A DNA stretch of 11,071 nucleotides from Pseudomonadota bacterium (GTDB lineage: Bacteria; Pseudomonadota; Alphaproteobacteria; Micropepsales; Micropepsaceae): assembly GCA_025360685.1 (NCBI GenBank), contig JANYBR010000387.1, forward strand, positions 1-11,071, given 5' to 3'. Below the pieces are notes generated by a model. It was not told the origin of the DNA and searched no databases. It worked only from the letters and a program-made list of their open reading frames with translations. This document shows positions 6,049-11,071 of the stretch, one piece after another (position 1 is the first letter of the stretch; each line of letters begins with the position of its first letter). The position numbers and the translations under genes were made by a program.

Positions 6049-7905
6049 ATGACGGGTGGCACACCGGTCCGGGACGGCTTGTCGCGCTTTGTTTGCGACA
6101 AATTGCTCTGGGTCACGGATGCCGTGGCTGCAATTCTGCTCGCGGCCGATCTGGCCGTTGTCATTTTTTCCGTTACCCTGCGCTCCCTTTTCAATGCGCC
6201 GGTCGAATGGGCGGACGACGTCGCGCGGGGGCTCATGGTGGGGTCCACTTTCTTCGGAGCCGCAAGCGCACTCGGTCGCAGTGAAAGCGTCGGTGTCACT
6301 TTCTTCGTCGATCTGGCCGCGCAGTCCGTGCGAAAGCTGAGCGACGCGACGATTTCGATTCTCGTGGTTGTGATATCCGCCTATGCGGCCTTCAACGCAG
6401 CCTATCTTGGATACCTCACCACTGGACAAACTACGGGCGCCGGACTGCCGCTGGAGTTGACATTCTACCCGATGGGCGCGGGCGCAGCCTGCATGACGGT
6501 CTTTGCATTCTGCGCAATGGTTCGCCACGACTTGCACGACCTGGCCGCGGGAGCCGCTGTCATCGCCGGCGCCGCCATCATTTGGTTGCTGTGGTCGGCC
6601 GTCTCTCCAGACAGTGTGCCCGGATCCGGCGTTCTCATGCTGGGTGGATTTGTCCTTGCCATATGTGCTGGGATGTCCATCGGGTTTGCACTAGCCCTTG
6701 CAACATTTATCTTCATACAGGTGGAGGGCACACTACCGGGAACAATCTTCGCGCAGCAGATGGCCCGCGGCATCGATAACTTTGTTCTCTTGGCGGTTCC
6801 GTTCTTCATCTTGGTTGGCTCTCTGATGGAGGCGAACGGCATGTCCGTGCGCCTCATTGCGTTGCTGGAGCGATTGATCGGTCGACGCCGCGGCGGCCTC
6901 AATGTCGTAATGATCTTGTCGATGATGATTTTTTCCGGAATTTCCGGGTCCAAGATGGCGGACGTGGCCGCGGTAGGCTCGGTTCTGATCCCCGCGGCCC
7001 GGCGGTCCCGACAAAATCCAGGTAGCGCTGTGGCATTGCTTGCCGCATCCGCCGTCATGGCGGAGGCGATTCCGCCCTGCATCAACCTGATTATTCTCGG
7101 CTTCGTAGCAAATATCTCGATCGGTGGCCTTTTTGCAGCAGGCCTTTTGCCGGCGGTACTGATGGCGCTTGCTCTTGTCGTTACCGTCATCGCATTCGGT
7201 ACTCCAGCGAAGATGGCACCCACGGAAGCAGCAGGGGTGCCTGTTGCGAAGCTTTGGAGCGGTGCCGTTGCAACGATCGGACTCCTGTTTCTCATATTCG
7301 GTGGCTTCAAGTCGGGATTTGCAACGGCGACCGAGATTTCCGCCTTCGCCGGACTTTATGCCCTCGTGGTGGGCGGCGTTGCCTTTCGTGAACTTCGGCC
7401 AGGCATGGCAATACGATGCTTTGTGGCGGCTGCGACGCGATCCGGGCTATTGCTGTTCATTGTTGCAGCGGCTCAGTCGTTGGCCTTCGTTTTAACGCTT
7501 GAGCAGATCCCACATCTGCTGGGAGAAATGTTGGTTGCGGTATCTCAATCCCATGGTCCTTGGCTCTTTATGCTTTTGTCGATTGCAATTCTTATCGTCA
7601 TGGGGTCCGTGCTCGAGGGTGCTGCAGCCCTCATCATCTTTGGTCCATTGCTTGTTCCCGTTGCCACTACACTCGGCATTGCAACACTGCACTACGGTAT
7701 TGTGCTCGTGATTGCGATGGGCATCGGTCTGTTCGCACCACCGCTCGGATTGGGTCTCTACGGTGCCTGCCTAATTGGCAATGTTCCGATCGAGCAGACG
7801 GTAAAACCGATTCTCGGATATCTGGGGCTTCTCCTGTTGTGCCTCATTGCGATTGCATTCGTCCCTGCTACGTCTCTGTGGCTTCCGACTGCTTTGGGAT
7901 ACTAG
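6049..7905 (+). CDS. TRAP transporter permease, DctQ-DctM fusion
   Basis: A 618-residue inner-membrane permease that drives uptake with an ion gradient, working with the DctP protein encoded just before it. Residues about 20-165 are the small DctQ domain (FSVTLRSLFNAPVEWADDVA, then a further helix pair). Residues about 190-615 are the large DctM channel domain. The DctM part shows RGIDNFVLLAVPFFILVGSL, FSGISGSKMADVAAVG (295-310) and the IPP-type half-helix motif near 341 (IPPCINLIILG, with Cys where Ser is usual). The fusion is a known arrangement, so no separate dctQ gene is missing. ATG at 6049 is preceded by GAGGA and starts 7 bases after the DctP stop. Many hydrophobic helices make the opposite-strand open frames here spurious. 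Confidence 0.94.
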   Translation: MTGGTPVRDGLSRFVCDKLLWVTDAVAAILLAADLAVVIFSVTLRSLFNAPVEWADDVARGLMVGSTFFGAASALGRSESVGVTFFVDLAAQSVRKLSDATISILVVVISAYAAFNAAYLGYLTTGQTTGAGLPLELTFYPMGAGAACMTVFAFCAMVRHDLHDLAAGAAVIAGAAIIWLLWSAVSPDSVPGSGVLMLGGFVLAICAGMSIGFALALATFIFIQVEGTLPGTIFAQQMARGIDNFVLLAVPFFILVGSLMEANGMSVRLIALLERLIGRRRGGLNVVMILSMMIFSGISGSKMADVAAVGSVLIPAARRSRQNPGSAVALLAASAVMAEAIPPCINLIILGFVANISIGGLFAAGLLPAVLMALALVVTVIAFGTPAKMAPTEAAGVPVAKLWSGAVATIGLLFLIFGGFKSGFATATEISAFAGLYALVVGGVAFRELRPGMAIRCFVAAATRSGLLLFIVAAAQSLAFVLTLEQIPHLLGEMLVAVSQSHGPWLFMLLSIAILIVMGSVLEGAAALIIFGPLLVPVATTLGIATLHYGIVLVIAMGIGLFAPPLGLGLYGACLIGNVPIEQTVKPILGYLGLLLLCLIAIAFVPATSLWLPTALGY

Positions 7906-7968
7906 CCGGAACCATGATTGGACCCAAGTCTTCACGCCTTCATTTGCTCAGCTAAGGGATCTCCGCAA

Positions 7969-8961
7969 ATGTCAACTGTCTTCCTCACGCATCCGCCGGA
8001 AGCCCTGAGCGTCCAGTACGGACGCCGGGCCGTGACCGCGCTGAAAGCCATCGCGAATGTACGCTTCAACGACGCGGGCCGCGAACTTAACCAGGCGGAG
8101 CTCGTTGCGGCGGCTCAGGGCTGCGATGCGATTATCTCATACAGACTGACCCCGGCTACCGCAGAGTTGTTCGAACAGGTCCCGGGCTTGGTTGCATTAT
8201 TGCGATGTGCTGTTGACGTTCGCAACATCGACATCAGAGCGGCGAGCGCCAACGGAATTCTGGTGACGCGTGCCAGCGCTGGATTCATTCCCGCCGTCGC
8301 TGAACTAGTGATCGGTATGATGATTGTGCTCTCTCGATCTGTCATGACCTATGCCGAATCCTATCATGCTGGTCAGGTCCCTCTAGCCAAGCCCGGGTCG
8401 GAACTGAGGGGCTGTACGGTCGGTATCGTCGGATATGGTCAAATTTCGCAGTATCTGTGCGATCTCTGCCTCGCCTTCGGATTGCGCGTGCTCGTCTATG
8501 ATCCGTACGTCTCGAAGGTTAAGGACAATGTCATCAGCGCGGATCTGAAGACATTGCTGGCCGACTCTGACTTCGTTGTTCCGCTCGCCGTCGCCACTCC
8601 CGAGACGGAAAATCTATTCAACGACGCAGCATTCGCCCAGGTGAAAAAGGGCGCGTACTTCATCAATGCATCACGCGGTAACCTTGTTGACGAGCCGGCA
8701 CTTCTTCGGGCCCTCGAAAGCGGACATCTGGCGGCATGTGCACTTGATGTCGGCAGAGATCCGGATCAAATGCCGACTCCGGCTCTCGCGGCCCATCCAA
8801 AGGTTGTTGCAACACCGCATATCGGTGCACTGACGCCGCAGTCAGTCGAGCATCAGTCGCTCGAAACAGTTCGGCAACTCGAAGCAGTTCTTCGCGGCCA
8901 AGCTCCGATAGGATCTCTCAATGCCGATCGGGCCGCGCGGCTTGCTCGATTGCGGTCTTAG
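7969..8961 (+). CDS. D-isomer-specific 2-hydroxyacid dehydrogenase-family protein
   Basis: A 330-residue NAD(P)-dependent oxidoreductase interconverting a 2-hydroxy acid and a 2-oxo acid. The central Rossmann fold has VGIVGYGQIS (152-160). Here the third Gly of GxGxxG is Ser. The fold also has an acidic end to strand 2 (VLVYDPY, D178), which favours NAD. The catalytic Arg is R236 (INASRGNLVDE) and the catalytic His is H284 (ATPHIGALTP). The loop that normally carries the acidic partner as DVxxxEP reads DVGRDPDQMP, so the Glu is Asp or displaced. The start is ATG at 7969 with AAGGGA at 7954-7959; the frame extends upstream to TTG 7918 without support. It follows the permease by 63 bases in the same direction, so it probably shares that transcript. 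The substrate is unknown; glyoxylate, hydroxypyruvate or a pathway intermediate are candidates. Confidence 0.88.
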   Translation: MSTVFLTHPPEALSVQYGRRAVTALKAIANVRFNDAGRELNQAELVAAAQGCDAIISYRLTPATAELFEQVPGLVALLRCAVDVRNIDIRAASANGILVTRASAGFIPAVAELVIGMMIVLSRSVMTYAESYHAGQVPLAKPGSELRGCTVGIVGYGQISQYLCDLCLAFGLRVLVYDPYVSKVKDNVISADLKTLLADSDFVVPLAVATPETENLFNDAAFAQVKKGAYFINASRGNLVDEPALLRALESGHLAACALDVGRDPDQMPTPALAAHPKVVATPHIGALTPQSVEHQSLETVRQLEAVLRGQAPIGSLNADRAARLARLRS

Positions 8962-8983
8962 TAATGGTGGACAGACAGTTATC

Positions 8984-8987
8984 GGAG
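8984..8987 (+). promoter_or_regulatory. Ribosome binding site that fixes the amidohydrolase start
   Basis: GGAG lies 6 bases before ATG 8994. The upstream in-frame ATG at 8964 sits directly after the dehydrogenase stop (TAGTAATG) with no purine-rich site, so 8994 is the better start. Confidence 0.55.
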
Positions 8988-8993
8988 CTTCCC

Positions 8994-9872
8994 ATGGCAC
9001 CCAATCCTGCAGTTCGTGAGTCATCCGTTACTCCAGGGAAAACAGGGACGCTTCAAAAAGGAAGCTGCGATTGTCATTTCCATGTCTTCGGGCCCTATGA
9101 CCGTTACCCGTTGCAGGCCGGCAGGAGCTACACTCCACCGGAGGCGACAATCGAGTTGTATCGAAAGGTCATGAGTGCCTATGGAGTAGAGCGCGGCGTC
9201 ATCGTACAGCCGAGTATCTACGGGAACGACTTATCTCTACTCGTCGACGTCCTCAAACAATACCGCGAGACGATGCGAGGTGTCGTCTCCATCGCCGCCA
9301 ACATAGAAGAGGCTACGCTACGAAGCCTCGACGATATCGGCGTACGCGGCGTGCGGTACAATTTGCTATTTTCGGGTGGGGCGCCGATCAGTGAAGCCCA
9401 GACAATTGCCAACAGGATCGGTAGATTGGGCTGGCATCTTCAGGTCCTGACCGATCTCGCGCGGGAAGAGAATTTTTACAGGGATTGGAGCGACCTTCCG
9501 GTACCTCTTGTAATCGACCACTTCGGTCATTTTTCCACAAAACAAAGTGTCGACGCTCCGGGTTTCCGGGGCGCATTGCGGTTGATCGAGGAAGGAAAAG
9601 CCTGGATCAAGCTTTCAGGCGTGTATCGAGTAACGGATGCCTTCTATCCGTTCGACGATGCGCTGCCGCTCGTAAAGAAGTTCATCGAGGCCAATCCAAA
9701 CCGTATCATCTGGGGGTCTGACTGGCCACATCCGGCCGTTCCCATCCAGCCAAAGATTGAAGACTTGATCAGAGCGATTGAAATTTGGCTCCCTGGCTGC
9801 AGTTTGCAAAACCAGGTGCTCGTAAGAAATCCTGAAGCGCTTTACGGCTTCGATCGTGTCAACGAGAGCTGA
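8994..9872 (+). CDS. Amidohydrolase-family protein, LigI-like lactonase
   Basis: A 292-residue TIM-barrel hydrolase of the amidohydrolase superfamily, in the group that includes 2-pyrone-4,6-dicarboxylate lactonase (LigI) and several sugar lactonases. Strand-1 HxH is CDCHFHVFGP (H28, H30). Further barrel-end residues are the His of VIDHFGH (H176, with H179), KLSG near 206-209 and the essential strand-8 Asp of IIWGSDWPHP (D243). The C-terminal RNPEALYGF is also typical. The sequence CDCHFHVFGPYDRYPL followed by YTPPEA is strongly LigI-like. Beside a dehydratase, an aldolase and an acid transporter, hydrolysis of an acid lactone is the most economical role. True PDC hydrolase activity is possible, but no other protocatechuate 4,5-cleavage gene is present. 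It is the last gene of the rightward cluster and ends 32 bases after the dehydrogenase stop-to-start interval begins, so co-transcription is likely. Confidence 0.87.
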   Translation: MAPNPAVRESSVTPGKTGTLQKGSCDCHFHVFGPYDRYPLQAGRSYTPPEATIELYRKVMSAYGVERGVIVQPSIYGNDLSLLVDVLKQYRETMRGVVSIAANIEEATLRSLDDIGVRGVRYNLLFSGGAPISEAQTIANRIGRLGWHLQVLTDLAREENFYRDWSDLPVPLVIDHFGHFSTKQSVDAPGFRGALRLIEEGKAWIKLSGVYRVTDAFYPFDDALPLVKKFIEANPNRIIWGSDWPHPAVPIQPKIEDLIRAIEIWLPGCSLQNQVLVRNPEALYGFDRVNES

Positions 9873-9909
9873 GAAGACAGCGCAAGGGAACCTTTTCACG
9901 CAGCGGACC

Positions 9910-10014
9910 ATGCCCGTGCCGTCGCGTAGCTGTGAGGTCAGTAAGATCGCCGCCCAACCGTCGACCACGCCGGATCTGGCGCCGTCAGGCAACTTTGTTG
10001 AATTCAGGCGTTGA
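9910..10014 (+). CDS. Short hypothetical frame after the amidohydrolase gene
   Basis: 34 codons from ATG 9910 to TGA 10012-10014, beginning MPVPSRSCEVSKIAAQ and ending FVEFRR. The same frame stays open upstream into the end of the amidohydrolase gene. No ribosome binding site is evident before the ATG. I recognise no family; it could be a remnant or a chance frame. Confidence 0.2.
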   Translation: MPVPSRSCEVSKIAAQPSTTPDLAPSGNFVEFRR

Positions 10015-10146
10015 CACGATTTTCGGGGATGAATTGTCGGGTAACCGTTGCAGCCAAGAAATCGACCGCGTGGGATGCGATCTTCTGGCGTTCGCAAAAT
10101 TCAACCACACGCTCGTTGAATTCCTCGAACCTCGCTGGAGTCTTTA
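10004..10146 (-). pseudogene. C-terminal gene fragment on the minus strand
   Basis: The minus strand reads smoothly as protein from about 10146 to TGA at 10004-10006. It includes ARFEEFNERVVEFCERQ and later AVDFLAATVTRQFIPENRV. Composition and codon choice look like genuine alpha-helical coding sequence. Upstream the frame degrades, and a neighbouring frame (IPTVPDIMHTGLPG, then TAA) looks more natural just before it, consistent with a frameshift. No start codon or full domain remains. The family is not recognised. It follows the oxidoreductase gene in the same direction and may be the end of a former operon partner. Confidence 0.35.
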
Positions 10147-10273
10147 GCCCGGGAGACCGGTGTGCATGATGTCCGGAACAGTTGGTATGGCCTGACGCGA
10201 TCCGGGCGTTAAAGGACGCTTGGGGTGAGCAGGAAAAAGTTTCTTTATAAAAGCAGGTCGCGCATCCCGCGGA

Positions 10274-11071
10274 TTACCCGCTGTTTGTGGCGACAGGCCA
10301 ACCGAGCGAACCTTCGGGGCCGGGACGCTTGCGCAGCCACCATGACCAGTCCTCAGGAATCAACGAAAATGGATCGTTGTGAGACAGTTCGCGCGCCGCC
10401 CAGACTGGCCAGTGCGGGTTAGACAAGGCGGGCCGACCTAGGAATACGAGGTCGATCAGTTCCTTCCGAATGACTTGGTCCGCCACCGCGGGCAGCCCGA
10501 GATTCCAACTCACGCCCACGGGAATGCCCACCTCCCGACGGACACGGCTGCCGCGTTCGACCATAAACGCCACGTCGTCGAACGGGAGGTCCTGGACGTC
10601 GTCAGTGTTCATGCCCAGGCTGAGATCGGCGAAGTCGAGGCCGTGCTCCTTCATAACTCCCACCGCCCATACAGCGTCGTCGAACTGCACGCCATTTTCG
10701 TTGAAGTCGTCGGAGCCAAGGCGCATCGTCAGCGGCAGGCGCTCTGGCCACACGGCCCGGACCGCATCCAGCGCCTCCCGGTGGAAGCGGATCCGATTCT
10801 CCAGGTTGCCTCCATACTCGTCCGTGCGCTGGTTAGCCAAGGGCGAGAAGAAGCTCGCGCCGAGATAGCCGTGCGCAAAATGCATCTCTAGCCACTCGAA
10901 CCCCGCGTCCAGCGCGCGTTGCGCCGCGCGAGCGTAGCTGCGGTGGATTTCCTTGATCTCGCCGATTGTCAGTGCATGAACGGGATAGGTGTAGCGACCG
11001 CCATATGAGATTGCCGAGGGGCCGCGAACCTGCCACCCGTCTGGGTGGTCGGGCGGCAACTGAATTTTGCC
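10274..11071 (-). CDS. NADH:flavin oxidoreductase, Old Yellow Enzyme family (partial, 5' end outside window)
   Basis: The C-terminal 265 or so residues of an FMN-binding TIM-barrel ene-reductase; the frame is open to the window edge, so the N-terminal third is missing. Diagnostic features are the segment FAHGYLGASFFSPLANQRTD followed at once by EYGGNLENRIRF, the shared Old Yellow Enzyme signature. Later come the phosphate-binding and flavin-side strands (GIPVGVSWNLG, LIDLVFLGRPALSNPHW). The preceding QLPPDHPDGWQVRGPSAISY fits the loop before the substrate-binding strand in this family. The protein ends after DWSWWLRKRPG with a short tail at TAA 10274-10276. Such enzymes reduce activated C=C bonds or process unsaturated acyl substrates. 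It is convergent with the catabolic cluster and need not belong to it. Confidence 0.9.
   Translation of the reverse strand, partial: GKIQLPPDHPDGWQVRGPSAISYGGRYTYPVHALTIGEIKEIHRSYARAAQRALDAGFEWLEMHFAHGYLGASFFSPLANQRTDEYGGNLENRIRFHREALDAVRAVWPERLPLTMRLGSDDFNENGVQFDDAVWAVGVMKEHGLDFADLSLGMNTDDVQDLPFDDVAFMVERGSRVRREVGIPVGVSWNLGLPAVADQVIRKELIDLVFLGRPALSNPHWPVWAARELSHNDPFSLIPEDWSWWLRKRPGPEGSLGWPVATNSG

Larger units (their letters stand above)
9873..10273. other. 401-base region without an intact gene; apparent remnants
   Basis: No long open frame, tRNA-like fold, convincing terminator or repeat array is seen. The region separates the rightward catabolic cluster from the leftward flavin oxidoreductase and carries two overlapping short coding-like stretches (9910-10014 on plus, 10004-10146 on minus). 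A short plus-strand frame at about 10180-10246 (DAIRALKDAWGEQEKVSL, then TAA) also looks protein-like. The mix suggests broken gene ends at a rearrangement junction. Confidence 0.4.

Noticed and set aside
6465..7310. 281-codon minus-strand open frame
   Set aside because: It lies wholly antisense to the DctQM gene. Its Met/Pro/Thr/Ala-rich composition is what the reverse complement of hydrophobic helix codons gives, and it has no domain.
10011..10039. TTGACA as a promoter -35 box
   Set aside because: No acceptable -10 box lies 16-18 bases downstream and no gene starts in that direction nearby.
10470..10891. Plus-strand open frames over the flavin oxidoreductase gene
   Set aside because: They are shadows of a gene with clear Old Yellow Enzyme motifs on the minus strand.

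Overview
The window is proteobacterial DNA of moderately high GC. It carries a dedicated TRAP uptake system, a LysR-type regulator and a small set of catabolic enzymes, bordered on the left by an insertion sequence and on the right by decayed DNA and an Old Yellow Enzyme gene that runs off the window. A fused DctQM permease, a twin-arginine DctP protein and an ISL3-type IS fit an alpha- or betaproteobacterium. An environmental, Bradyrhizobium-like genome is my guess, but the sequence does not prove a genus.

Layout, left to right. Bases 1-88 hold the possible last codons of an interrupted gene. Bases 89-1743 are a complete ISL3-family element with matching terminal inverted repeats and one leftward transposase gene; its flanks show no target duplication. 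Bases 1744-1844 are a short repeat-containing scar. Two leftward genes follow (read from right to left): an enolase-superfamily dehydratase-like protein (2669-3787) and an HpcH/HpaI-type class II aldolase (1845-2609). A divergent LysR regulator (3906-4793) shares their promoter region. Downstream of it a rightward cluster encodes a TRAP solute-binding protein (5004-6041), a fused DctQM permease (6049-7905), a D-2-hydroxyacid dehydrogenase (7969-8961) and a LigI-like amidohydrolase/lactonase (8994-9872). Bases 9873-10273 hold no intact gene, only coding-like fragments. The last gene, a partial NADH:flavin oxidoreductase (10274-11071), is leftward.

How the genes may work together (inference). 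The TRAP system imports a carboxylate, most simply a sugar acid, aldaric acid or lactone. The amidohydrolase opens a lactone, the enolase-superfamily enzyme dehydrates the acid to a 2-keto-3-deoxy acid, and the aldolase splits that to pyruvate (or a related 2-oxoacid) plus an aldehyde. The dehydrogenase interconverts a 2-hydroxy and a 2-oxo acid at the start or end of the route. A 15-base sequence is repeated exactly, in opposite orientation, upstream of the two divergent arms. It suggests that one LysR regulator controls both transcripts as a single regulon. The substrate cannot be read from the sequence, and an active-site substitution in the enolase-superfamily enzyme suggests a chemistry that should not be transferred from the best-known members.
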